Part shown: positions 24,710-32,775 of the stretch, piece after piece
How positions within the stretch are numbered: position 1 is the first letter of the stretch
How the letters are laid out: every line of letters begins with the position of its first letter
DNA from: Porphyromonas levii DSM 23370
Lineage (GTDB): Bacteria > Bacteroidota > Bacteroidia > Bacteroidales > Porphyromonadaceae
Assembly: GCF_000379925.1 (NCBI RefSeq)
Contig: NZ_KB904241.1
Location: 1 to 36,412, forward strand
DNA: 36,412 bases
Direction: 5' to 3'
Notes under the pieces: model-generated
What the model was told of the DNA's origin: nothing
The model's database searches: none
Seen by the model: the letters and a program-made list of their open reading frames with translations, nothing else
Position numbers and translations under genes: made by a program

Positions 24710-25336
24710 TCATCTCCTTAGCGTATCACTAAAGTCAATCCTCTGCAAAATGCTTCGCCCGAGAGTAAGGTCATCGGCATACTCCAATTCATCACCAATA
24801 GCCACTCCGCGAGCAATAGCAGATATCTTCACCGGCAAGTCCTTCAGCATACGGTAAATATAGAAGTTCGTCGTATCCCCCTCCATAGTGGTACTCAGCG
24901 CCAATATAACCTCCTTGATGCCCTCGTCTACTACACGCTTCGGCAAGTCTTGGAGAAATAAATCGGCAGGACCCACCCCATCCATCGGAGATATAATGCC
25001 ACCCAACACATGGTATAGCCCAGTATACTGCCCAGTATTTTCTATCGCCATCACATCCCGCACACTCTCCACCACACAGAGGGTAGAAGCATCGCGCCCC
25101 GTATCACTGCAGATCTTACAGACAACTTCATCCGAAATATTGTGGCATCGCTCGCAGTACTGAATGCCATCGACAAAGTCCCGAAGGCTATCCACAATAC
25201 GGTGCGTGAAGCCCTTATCCTGCTTCAGTAAGAAAAGCGCCAACCTCAGCGCACTCTTGCGCCCCACCCCAGGAAGAGAAGAGAAAGCGTCTATCGCCCT
25301 CTGCAGGAGGATCGAGTAGTCGTCAGTTTGTTGCAT
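24710..25336 (-). CDS. recR: Recombination protein RecR
   Basis: The 208-residue protein has the helix-hairpin-helix LPGVGRKSA near residue 20, the C4 zinc finger [16 protein letters not shown], and a Toprim domain opening LCVVES. The length is normal. RecR works with RecO (and RecF) to load RecA at gaps. The start at 25336 overlaps the end of lptB by 14 nt, so the two are co-transcribed. Confidence 0.95.
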   Translation of the reverse strand: MQQTDDYSILLQRAIDAFSSLPGVGRKSALRLALFLLKQDKGFTHRIVDSLRDFVDGIQYCERCHNISDEVVCKICSDTGRDASTLCVVESVRDVMAIENTGQYTGLYHVLGGIISPMDGVGPADLFLQDLPKRVVDEGIKEVILALSTTMEGDTTNFYIYRMLKDLPVKISAIARGVAIGDELEYADDLTLGRSILQRIDFSDTLRR

Positions 25337-26093
25337 CTTCCCCCCTCAGCGTTACGTGGTCAAACTTACGGCGGCGCAGAATAAAGTCCTTACCCAAGTA
25401 CTTCTCCCGTACCACCTCATTCTCGGCCAATTGTTCCGCAGTACCCTTAAAGAGTACCTGACCCTCAAAAAGCAGATAAGCCCTATCCGTAATCGATAGA
25501 GTCTCATGCACATTGTGGTCGGTGATTAGGATGCCTATATTCTGTTCCCTCAGCTTAGAGACAATCAACTGAATATCCTGTACCGCAATAGGATCCACCC
25601 CTGCAAAAGGCTCGTCCAACATGATAAACTTAGGGTCGATAGCCAGGCATCGAGCTATCTCCACACGCCTACGCTCACCTCCCGACAGACGGTCGCCATT
25701 ATTAGTACGCACCTTCTCTAGCCCAAATTCATCGATGAGCTTCTCGAGCTTTATCTCCTGCTCCTCGCGCTGTAGACCCGTCATCTCCAGTACCGAACGG
25801 ATATTATCCTCCACGCTCATCTTGCGGAATACCGACTCCTCCTGCGCCAGATAACTAATACCCATACGAGCACGCCTGTAGATTGGCTCCTTGGTAATCT
25901 CTCGATCATCCAAGAAAATCCGACCATTATTGGGTTGTACCAACCCCACCGTCATATAGAAAGTAGTCGTCTTCCCAGCGCCATTAGGCCCCAGAAGCCC
26001 CACGATCTCACCTTGCTCCACCTCGATAGAGACATGGTTCACCACCGTACGACTCTTATATTTCTTTACTAAATCCTCAGTCCTTAGCTTCAT
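25323..26093 (-). CDS. lptB: LPS export ABC transporter ATPase LptB
   Basis: The ATG at 26093 gives 256 residues; a GTG two codons earlier (26099) is also possible. All ABC motifs are present: Walker [10 protein letters not shown], signature LSGGERRR, Walker [13 protein letters not shown] and the switch His in ITDHNVHE. The N-terminal and Q-loop regions ([13 protein letters not shown]) match LptB rather than branched-chain amino acid ATPases. LptB powers LPS extraction with the LptF/LptG permeases, one of which is encoded at 10732-11838. A minus-strand promoter lies just upstream. Confidence 0.93.
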   Translation of the reverse strand: MKLRTEDLVKKYKSRTVVNHVSIEVEQGEIVGLLGPNGAGKTTTFYMTVGLVQPNNGRIFLDDREITKEPIYRRARMGISYLAQEESVFRKMSVEDNIRSVLEMTGLQREEQEIKLEKLIDEFGLEKVRTNNGDRLSGGERRRVEIARCLAIDPKFIMLDEPFAGVDPIAVQDIQLIVSKLREQNIGILITDHNVHETLSITDRAYLLFEGQVLFKGTAEQLAENEVVREKYLGKDFILRRRKFDHVTLRGEDATN

Positions 26094-26114
26094 ACACACC
26101 TATACATTAGCGTA

Positions 26115-26122
26115 CAAATATA
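26115..26122 (-). promoter_or_regulatory. -7 box TATATTTG of lptB-recR
   Basis: Read on the minus strand the sequence is TATATTTG, a full match to TAnnTTTG, 21 nt before the lptB ATG at 26093. No clear -33 TTG is at the usual 19-20 nt. Confidence 0.55.
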
Positions 26123-26520
26123 CCAATTTACAGCGCAATACCCTTCACCCAAGCGCTTGATATACAGCAGCAAAAAAATAGTCTACTTCACCATCAAATT
26201 TATCCCTATTGATTTTTTTAGTTTCGGACTATCTGGCTGAGAAGCAAGAGGTTACCGTTTGGGGTGATACGAACAGGTAACGATTTAGAAATGAGCGGAG
26301 TGCTTTGAGGTACATTGTTTTGAATAGCCAAAGAACGCTCACCATTTCGGTCGCAAATATACAAAATTTCGCCAAAAAGAGAGAACTCTTTTGATTCATT
26401 ATATTGAGACCTCAATGTTTTGGTATAAAGTATCCTTCCTTATATATGATCTGAACTAATAATTCATTCCGATTCTTATTGAGCTTTCTAAAGTTGAGAT
26501 TATATCCATCATATATCTTC
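26123..26520 (-). other. Intergenic DNA between lptB and the ISAs1 insertion
   Basis: About 400 bp. On the minus strand it holds another good -7 box (TATATTTG, 26354-26361) and two overlapping open frames: 26218-26415 (65 codons) and 26229-26399 (56 codons, MNQKSSLFLAKFCIFA...). Neither looks like a known family. At 26412-26528 a third stretch is open in register with hamB across the IS (see findings). I see no firm gene. Confidence 0.4.
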
Positions 26521-26530
26521 GAACCTCCTA
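26521..26530. repeat. Left target-site duplication of the ISAs1-family insertion
   Basis: GAACCTCCTA here is repeated exactly at 27850-27859 on the other side of the element, the 10-bp duplication expected for this family. Confidence 0.92.
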
Positions 26531-26646
26531 CAGGGCTGACGCATTATAAATGAAAAACTGATTTTGGTGTTGAGGGGAGAATGAAGGACCTAAAAAGGGG
26601 ACTCAATATAGTCGCAAAAACTCTTCATTTTTCTCTTCAAAAGGCT

Positions 26647-26676
26647 TGTCTATATCGTAGATTTTTCGTATCTTTG
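26647..26676 (+). promoter_or_regulatory. Transposase promoter
   Basis: TTG (26647-26649), a 19-nt spacer and TATCTTTG (26669-26676) make a textbook Bacteroidetes promoter, 32 nt before the transposase ATG. Confidence 0.65.
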
Positions 26677-26708
26677 TAGCTGATAATCAAAGCAATAAGA
26701 AATATTCT

Positions 26709-27836
26709 ATGAGCATATTCAATCAGCTTCTAATGGTCGAAGATCCACGCATAAATCGATGCAAAAAGTTCCCCCTAGGATACATCCTTACAACGGTGTT
26801 CACCGCAACTATCTCTGGTTGCTCCTCTTGGTACGAAATAGAAGACTACGCAGAGGAGTACAAAGATGATCTAGAGGCTCTATATGAGCGTATTTCAGGA
26901 GAGTCAAGCTCCTGGGGAGTCCCCTCTCACGACACGCTCAATCGCGCCATCAGTCTTCTTGACCCCAAGCAAGTAGAGCAAGTTTACAAAGCCTTTCTAG
27001 AGGAAAGCTTTGAGATAACAACTGGCAAGCACATCTGTCTAGATGGTAAGACGATGAGAGGAGTTAAGAAGCTAGACTTTGATGCCAACAGCCATTGCGT
27101 CACAGCCTTTGATCCCAAGCAGCAAGCCTCATTGGCTCAGGTATATATCTCTACTAAGTCTAACGAAATCAATGCCATCAAAGAGATTCTTAAGGCTCTA
27201 GATCTACGAGACACCGTCATCACCATTGACGCTATCGGCACTCAGACCGATATCGCAAAGGCTGTGGTCGGGAAAGGCGGTGAATACATACTCCAAGTTA
27301 AAGATAATCAGAAACTAACGAAAGAAGAGGTGCAAAGCTTCTTTTGTCCCCTCTACGATGCTCACATAGTGCATCAAGAGCAGAAAGACTTTGGCCATGG
27401 GCGAATAGAAACACGCACGATGAGTAGTATCGTAAACCCTTTATCTCTAGACCCAGACTCGACTTTAGACAAATGGGAAGGGCTCAAAAGTATCCATATG
27501 ATGACAAGAGTACGGACGGACAAGAAAACAGATAAGTCCACCAGCGAGACCACCTTCTATATCTCTAGCCTGACAGACGGAGCGAAGGTCTTCAAGTTGA
27601 TACGTGAGCATTGGGCTGTGGAGAACAAGCTACACTATATGCTGGATATGCTTTTTAGAGAGGACTACTCTACCAAAAGAGCTGGCAACGCCGCTCAGAA
27701 TATGAACATTATAAACAAGATAAACCTGACTATCATTCAACGGCTTAAAGACAAGCTCAAGGGCACATCAACACTTCGCCTAAGGAAAAAGCTCGCACGT
27801 ATGACTCCAGAGGAAATCTTCGAAATGGAATTATAA
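26709..27836 (+). CDS. ISAs1-family DDE transposase
   Basis: The 375-residue protein is full length for the family. The catalytic triad is visible as Asp112 (HICLDGKTMRG), Asp174 (VITIDAIGTQTDIA) and Glu in HWAVENKLHYMLDM. The N-terminal domain (about 1-100) contains the YEIEDYAEEY segment typical of ISAs1 and H-repeat proteins, and the C-terminus has the family RAGNAAQNMNIINKI block. Nothing suggests it is inactive. Confidence 0.95.
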   Translation: MSIFNQLLMVEDPRINRCKKFPLGYILTTVFTATISGCSSWYEIEDYAEEYKDDLEALYERISGESSSWGVPSHDTLNRAISLLDPKQVEQVYKAFLEESFEITTGKHICLDGKTMRGVKKLDFDANSHCVTAFDPKQQASLAQVYISTKSNEINAIKEILKALDLRDTVITIDAIGTQTDIAKAVVGKGGEYILQVKDNQKLTKEEVQSFFCPLYDAHIVHQEQKDFGHGRIETRTMSSIVNPLSLDPDSTLDKWEGLKSIHMMTRVRTDKKTDKSTSETTFYISSLTDGAKVFKLIREHWAVENKLHYMLDMLFREDYSTKRAGNAAQNMNIINKINLTIIQRLKDKLKGTSTLRLRKKLARMTPEEIFEMEL

Positions 27837-27849
27837 TGCGTCAGCCCTG

Positions 27850-27859
27850 GAACCTCCTA
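27850..27859. repeat. Right target-site duplication of the ISAs1-family insertion
   Basis: GAACCTCCTA matches 26521-26530 exactly. On the minus strand it reads TAGGAGGTTC, 7 nt past the hamB stop codon. Confidence 0.92.
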
Positions 27860-27866
27860 TCAAATG

Positions 27867-30179
27867 TTATAATATCTGATCTATTCTTGCGACATTGTAT
27901 TTCTCATAATCATCCAGCTGGTTATAATATTTTCCAATAAGCTCGCGATCATCTGGATTATTCTCTTTTACATCATAGTATTTCACCACATTAAAAGATG
28001 CACCAATGTCACTAACCTGTCTTCCTAATCTTGTATCTGCACTATATTCAAGCCTGAGTAATAACGCTTCAATGCCATTAACTTCATCAACATTTACACC
28101 CTTGCGAGTTGATTCAAATTGTTTGTAGAGCAAATTAAATAAACCGAAATATTTTACTACTTGGTAACGGAGCATATTAAAAACAAAATTAGCAGCCTTT
28201 CTAACTCCCTTATCCACATCCCCTTCTTTTCTAATATGATAATTTACCGAGCCTGAAAATCCTTTAGAAATAAAAGCAGAAATCATACCAACAAGATAAC
28301 AGTTACCAGACTGATCATTTCCGTTCTCTACATAAAAACGTAAATTGTCATTTTTGATAATTGGACGGATAGTTTGACATATAAGTTCAAGACCTGGAAG
28401 ATAAGACTTCCTTTGGCCAACGTAACGTCTTATTAACTCTGTTATCTTTTCATGATCTGTTGTTGAAAAGCGAGCAATTGTATTGTACAAATAAATCTTG
28501 TCATCATATGATATTGTTCTAAACTCCTCAAAACATGCTTTAGGCATTATTCCACTTTCTTTGATAGCCTCTAACTGCTTTTTCCTATTTTCTTGCTCGA
28601 TTGTGAGATAATTGGAATCTGATAGAACAATATCCACATCTTTTTTATCAATATTCTTGTCAAAAAATTTATGTTGCAACAATTCGTCCTCTTCGTTCAT
28701 TCGATCCGCAAAATTTTTATCTAGAATAAAGACCCGCCCTTGATAATGCTGCATAAATCTACCAGCTCGCCCCTCTATGTTCTGTGCATCAAACTTTTTT
28801 AAGTCTTTCGTTCCTTTTTTCCCAGAAAGCACTATCACGTTTTTAGCTGTGGTATTTACCCCCTCTGTGATAGTAGTAGTACATATTAGGATCTTTAAAA
28901 TATTCTGATTAAACAGTGAAATAATTTCCTGCTGTATATACTTTGGAACTGAACCGTGGTGTATACCAATTCCTTTTTTTAATGCTTTTGAAACAATCCA
29001 TTGTGCTCCCCTCCCATTCGCAAATAAACTATCTATATGGTTTGTAAGCCTGATTACTTTTTCGGAATCAACATCTTTGATGTAATTATTTTTACTAATT
29101 AAAATTTTAGCATATTTTTCCGTCGAAGCTTTTGTACTGCAATAGACTATAGCATTTTCTCCTCGATTCAAAAGTTGTGTAACAAGTTGGACAATGCGAG
29201 CACTCTTAGTCTTATTTGTAAATGTCAAGTGAAACGTGTTATCAATCTCAATGGTTGATGCTGTTTCTGCAAAGACCTCCACCTTATTCACTATTTCGTA
29301 GTGATTGTAGTTGACAATAGCAAAATCATAATAGTCAAGGAAAGTTTTAAATGAGAATTGTGCATCTTTTTTATCTTTGGTCGGAAGTGCTATATATGGA
29401 CCTGTAATTAAAGAATCAACATGCGGGGTCTTTAGCAATTCGTGCAAAGCTATCCTGTACGCCACATCTCGCTCATTCTCTTGAGACACCTCGTCTATGA
29501 TAAAACCATTATCAAGCTTATATATCTCATCTACAAATACAAAATCCAATTGAATTTCTTTGTTCTTATCCAAAAAAGACAAGAATCGTTCTGGAGTAAA
29601 AATAAAAAGATTCCGTCCGCTTATTTCCTCTTTATCACTGAGTGTATGAATCACATAGTTATCCTTTACCCACTTATATTCAGGCGATAAATGAATCTTA
29701 AACAAGTTCTCAGAAAGGAGAGAAAGGGTGGGGAAAATAAATGCAACATTAGTATATTCCATCTTCCTTACAATCTCGTATATCAAGAATGTTTTTCCGA
29801 AAGATGTTGAAGCACTCAGAAAAATACGATTTCTCTGCCCTCTCTTGAATCTTTCCAAGAGTTCTTTCTGGTAGCGATGCAACATGACACCTTCGCCAAC
29901 TATCAAGCTGCTTTCATTGATATAATTTGAAAAGGTCTGCAAAGTAACCTCTTCATCAACGTATTCTCCAACATTCAGCATCGGATAATAATACTGGGGG
30001 AGACCTGCTTGGTTAGCAAGATAATGCAAGAAGAGTCTATCCGCCTGAGATAACTCTTTTCCTTTCATAATGTCGAAAAAAGAACAAACAGCCTTAATCA
30101 TTAAAGGCTGCAAATTTGAATCTTCCTTAGCTTGGTTAATAAGCTTTACGGCATCAGCTGCTGCTTTTGATTTATCCAT
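27867..30179 (-). CDS. hamB: Hachiman anti-phage helicase HamB
   Basis: The 770-residue superfamily 2 helicase shows Walker A SASTSFGKT (122-130), the DExx box VDEIY (216-220), a C-terminal lobe with TTTITEGVN (434-442) and motif VI QNIEGRAGR (466-474), followed by some 300 residues of accessory domain. The SxxTSFGKT loop, the sparse DEIY box and the tight link to a DUF1837 gene upstream identify it as HamB. In Hachiman, HamB scans DNA and, when it meets damaged or phage-altered DNA, releases the HamA nuclease, causing DNA loss and abortive defence. It starts 30 nt after the hamA stop in the present frame. An IS element lies just beyond its stop codon. Confidence 0.88.
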   Translation of the reverse strand: MDKSKAAADAVKLINQAKEDSNLQPLMIKAVCSFFDIMKGKELSQADRLFLHYLANQAGLPQYYYPMLNVGEYVDEEVTLQTFSNYINESSLIVGEGVMLHRYQKELLERFKRGQRNRIFLSASTSFGKTFLIYEIVRKMEYTNVAFIFPTLSLLSENLFKIHLSPEYKWVKDNYVIHTLSDKEEISGRNLFIFTPERFLSFLDKNKEIQLDFVFVDEIYKLDNGFIIDEVSQENERDVAYRIALHELLKTPHVDSLITGPYIALPTKDKKDAQFSFKTFLDYYDFAIVNYNHYEIVNKVEVFAETASTIEIDNTFHLTFTNKTKSARIVQLVTQLLNRGENAIVYCSTKASTEKYAKILISKNNYIKDVDSEKVIRLTNHIDSLFANGRGAQWIVSKALKKGIGIHHGSVPKYIQQEIISLFNQNILKILICTTTITEGVNTTAKNVIVLSGKKGTKDLKKFDAQNIEGRAGRFMQHYQGRVFILDKNFADRMNEEDELLQHKFFDKNIDKKDVDIVLSDSNYLTIEQENRKKQLEAIKESGIMPKACFEEFRTISYDDKIYLYNTIARFSTTDHEKITELIRRYVGQRKSYLPGLELICQTIRPIIKNDNLRFYVENGNDQSGNCYLVGMISAFISKGFSGSVNYHIRKEGDVDKGVRKAANFVFNMLRYQVVKYFGLFNLLYKQFESTRKGVNVDEVNGIEALLLRLEYSADTRLGRQVSDIGASFNVVKYYDVKENNPDDRELIGKYYNQLDDYEKYNVARIDQIL

Positions 30180-30209
30180 TGCAAAACTTGTGTCTTAATA
30201 ATACGACTA

Positions 30210-31061
30210 TTATCCACATGAAAAAAACAAGAAAAAGATTGTATATGGGATTGTTAGTGTAGGTTGCACAGCACTATATTTGGTTTGAATATATGATATT
30301 ATACCCATTATGAGATCATCGTATACAGTCATTTTGTCATCAAAGATAACTAGCATCGGATATACAAGGTGCATATTGTGTCGACTGGCTTCTTTTGCCA
30401 TATTTATCAATGGGTCAGCTCGCCATTGATCAATAATTTGTCGAATTCTACTCTTCGGCTCAATATGTTCATAGTGGTTTTCCATCGCAATAAAATTCCG
30501 ATTGAAGTAAGAATCAGAAAGAGCTTTGTTAATATTATCAAATATAGAGTCTAACGACTTTTTATATCCATCCAAGTAAAATTTTGCTTCTCCAAAAAGT
30601 AGAAATATTGTTTGATTGTCTTCTACCATCAAATATGAGTCATAACCTTTAGTCTCAGCATTTTCTAAAGCAGAGTATAAATATCCTCTAGCAAGTGCCT
30701 TTTCTGCATGAAAAAAATGACTAAGGAGAAGATGAAGCATAACTTCGCCTTGAAAACCATACCCCAGCTGAATACTTTCTGAAGCACTTGGGTCAAATTT
30801 TAGTTTGCTTAATAATGCTCTTATTTGGAGCTTGTCAAGCTGAGTTAAATCTATTTCATTATCACTATAAGCATACTCAACTATTCCATTATAGATTATG
30901 TTTGCTATATCAATATTGGTCCCATTTTGATGTAAACAATAATCTTTTTCTGTTGAAATACATGAGCATGAAATGTGCTTATCTGCAATATCATGAGGTA
31001 GATGATACTGCAAAACAATTGAACTTTGGATTAATTCCTTAAGACTTACTCGCATTGCCAT
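30210..31061 (-). CDS. hamA: Hachiman nuclease HamA (DUF1837), apparent C-terminal frameshift
   Basis: From the ATG at 31061 the protein has 283 residues. The second half is the DUF1837 nuclease with a PD-(D/E)XK site: Glu106 (GYGFQGE), RGYL (125-128), Asp141 (KGYD) and Glu158/Lys160 (LFGEAKFY). This is the Hachiman effector that degrades DNA once released by HamB. The end is odd: the frame closes as FFLFFSCG right after a run of seven T residues (minus strand, 30227-30221). With six T it would read FFLFFHVDNSRIIKTQ and continue to 30146, overlapping hamB by 34 nt. That C-terminus looks more natural (beta strand plus amphipathic helix). The function call is strong; whether this copy is active is uncertain. 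Confidence 0.85.
   Translation of the reverse strand: MAMRVSLKELIQSSIVLQYHLPHDIADKHISCSCISTEKDYCLHQNGTNIDIANIIYNGIVEYAYSDNEIDLTQLDKLQIRALLSKLKFDPSASESIQLGYGFQGEVMLHLLLSHFFHAEKALARGYLYSALENAETKGYDSYLMVEDNQTIFLLFGEAKFYLDGYKKSLDSIFDNINKALSDSYFNRNFIAMENHYEHIEPKSRIRQIIDQWRADPLINMAKEASRHNMHLVYPMLVIFDDKMTVYDDLIMGIISYIQTKYSAVQPTLTIPYTIFFLFFSCG
30221..30227 (-). other. Seven-base homopolymer (T7 on the coding strand) near the end of hamA
   Basis: A run of seven A on the plus strand. It is the point where the hamA frame leaves a protein-like C-terminus. Removal of one base restores 24 further codons after Phe-Phe. It could be a phase-variable tract, a slippage site or a sequencing indel. Confidence 0.5.
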
Positions 31062-31113
31062 AATCAATAAGTACAGAATTGCTTAAAATGCGTAGTTTAC
31101 ATTTATTTGCTTG

Positions 31114-31121
31114 CAAAGGTA
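31114..31121 (-). promoter_or_regulatory. -7 box TACCTTTG of hamA-hamB
   Basis: On the minus strand the sequence reads TACCTTTG (TAnnTTTG), 52 nt before the hamA ATG. Hachiman thus appears to have its own promoter, separate from the relaxase gene upstream. No clear -33 TTG is seen. Confidence 0.5.
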
Positions 31122-31187
31122 AGCATTTATGAGGGTATGTGAGCGTCTTTTCTTGTTTTTCTTCTTGTCGGTGAAAGAAAAAAGCAA

Positions 31188-32444
31188 TTACAGTCGTTGA
31201 GAGTGATTACGGTTGATGAGCTGTTTCCATTTCTGTTCGCACCAATCAGTTATGGGAAGTCCGTTGATAGTTAGTAGCGGTCGCTTCTTCTCGTCCTTGA
31301 TGATACGGATTTCGCTGTCCTCTTCCGTGAACTCTCTCTTGTATAATCCCGAATAAGCTTTAGCCGTTCCTCGCTGGGGAGCTTCCGTGCGATACATCTC
31401 CGCTATCCTGTCATCAGAGAAATTCATCTTTCGCAGCATCAGACGAATATTCAGCAGTTGATAGAAGCCATTGAAGAAGCGTTTTATCCAATTCCGCTCT
31501 TCCTCGTAAACTTGCATTGTCTCTTTCAATTCGGCAATAGTTCTGTCCCTTCCCCTAACCGTATCCTGCAAAAGAACGACCTCCTTTCGGATTTCATTCT
31601 TCTCCTTCTCTGAAAGATACCGTTGCCGTTCGACTTCCTGCTCCAAATCTTCTATACGCTTCTCTGCTTTGTCGAGTTCGGAGTTGCCAAAGAGGGAGTA
31701 CAGCGTGCCTTTCATTCGGAGCTTGCCTGCCTGCTTCTCCAGCTCCTTTATCTTGGCTGTGAGTTCCGCCTTTTGAGCTTCTTTCTCTTTCGTAGATTTG
31801 AGAATTTCCTTGTAATACTCCATCGTGGTGCGGTGCTTGGCGACCGAGCCGTATACGCCCCGTTCCAATCCGAAATGCTGCACTCGCTTGGCATAGTCCG
31901 TTTGATACTGCTCCAGCTTCTTGGGCGTAAGCACATCATCGGCACAAAGCCGTACCTTGTTCTTCTTCGTCTTATACTTCCGCTTGCCGTTCTCGGCTTC
32001 CTCTTTGGCTTTCCGTCTTTCACCCGTGACAATCGGGACGACGGTGGCGTGAATATGGGGAGTTTCCTCATCTGCGTGCAGCGTGGCAGCGACCACGTTG
32101 TCTGCTCCGAAAGTGGAGCGAAGCCAATCCATCGATTCATCACACCACTCGTACAGGCGTCCTTCCTGCTCTATGCGAGCCATATCCTCCGGTGAACTCG
32201 ACAGGATAAAGCGTAAGGCTTTGACTTGGTTCTTTGCTACCTTTCGGTAGATACCAGCTGTGGCGATGCGATGCTCTATCGCTTCGCTACGGTTGGTGAC
32301 ATTTGCAGGGAATTGCACCAATTCCCTGTTCAGGTGCGTGCGAGAAGGATCAACGTTACTCGGGGTATATGCCCGCGCTATATGAGCGGTATTTCCCGAG
32401 TCGTTGCTCCTCGCCTTGTCTATATGTAGTACGGCGTAGCCCAT
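31188..32444 (-). CDS. MobV-type relaxase (plasmid mobilization / Pre protein)
   Basis: The 418-residue protein has the MobV/Pre catalytic domain in its first 200 residues, with HIAR at 21-24, HLNREL at 37-42 and the metal-binding motif HADEETPHIH (123-132). Residues of roughly 215-320 form a long coiled coil, and the last 70 are a separate basic tail. Such relaxases nick one strand at oriT and lead it into a recipient using a conjugation machine supplied in trans. Its oriT is probably in the non-coding DNA upstream (32445-32775). It lies between the element's replication genes and the Hachiman cargo, all on the minus strand. Confidence 0.88.
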   Translation of the reverse strand: MGYAVLHIDKARSNDSGNTAHIARAYTPSNVDPSRTHLNRELVQFPANVTNRSEAIEHRIATAGIYRKVAKNQVKALRFILSSSPEDMARIEQEGRLYEWCDESMDWLRSTFGADNVVAATLHADEETPHIHATVVPIVTGERRKAKEEAENGKRKYKTKKNKVRLCADDVLTPKKLEQYQTDYAKRVQHFGLERGVYGSVAKHRTTMEYYKEILKSTKEKEAQKAELTAKIKELEKQAGKLRMKGTLYSLFGNSELDKAEKRIEDLEQEVERQRYLSEKEKNEIRKEVVLLQDTVRGRDRTIAELKETMQVYEEERNWIKRFFNGFYQLLNIRLMLRKMNFSDDRIAEMYRTEAPQRGTAKAYSGLYKREFTEEDSEIRIIKDEKKRPLLTINGLPITDWCEQKWKQLINRNHSQRL

Positions 32445-32775
32445 TGTTTGAAGATTGATTTAAGGGGTATCCAAAGGGGCGGAGTCCCTTGGCTCAGGAG
32501 GGTATTTTTAGCGATAACGAAGTGTAGCGTGAAGAAAATACCCTAATGAGCTATGGCATTTCTCGAAATGACCTCTCCGCAGCATCTCTTTCGCTTTCGT
32601 TGCCTGCTGCATTCTGTGAATGCCTGCACGCTTTGTTTCTAAGTTGGCTCTGCAAACTTGCGGTTCTGAGGAACTGCCATAGATTCTTGAAACAAAGTCG
32701 TTTCTCTGCATATTTACCTCCTCCTGTCCCTTTGGATACCCGATGATAGAATGATGTTATTTGCTCTCTTTTGCG
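32445..32775. other. Probable oriT region upstream of the relaxase
   Basis: About 330 bp without a convincing gene. Features seen: a 10-bp inverted repeat AGGGTATTTT/AAAATACCCT (32499-32508 with 32535-32544) around an asymmetric core, and a longer-range inverted repeat GGGTATCCAAAGGG (about 32465-32478) mirrored as CCCTTTGGATACCC (about 32728-32741). A repeat before the relaxase gene is the normal place for a MobV oriT. No nick site can be assigned. The 67-codon minus-strand frame at 32508-32711 lies across these structures and has no family features. Confidence 0.4.

Larger units (their letters stand above)
26531..27849 (+). mobile_element. Complete ISAs1-family insertion sequence (1319 bp)
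   Basis: Both ends carry a perfect 19-bp inverted repeat beginning CAGGGCTGACGCATT (26531-26549 and 27831-27849). The flanking GAACCTCCTA is duplicated, so the insertion is clean and probably recent. One intact transposase gene with a full promoter occupies most of the element, and its stop codon lies inside the right repeat. It sits about 20 bp beyond the 3' end of hamB. A second, different element of the same family starts at 36205. Confidence 0.95.

Noticed and set aside
31623-32195. 190-codon plus-strand frame antisense to the relaxase gene
   Set aside because: Mirrors the coiled-coil codons of the relaxase; no promoter or motif.
32508-32711. 67-codon minus-strand frame upstream of the relaxase
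   Set aside because: Lies across the inverted repeats of the probable oriT and shows no domain; treated as non-coding, though a small accessory mobilization peptide cannot be excluded.
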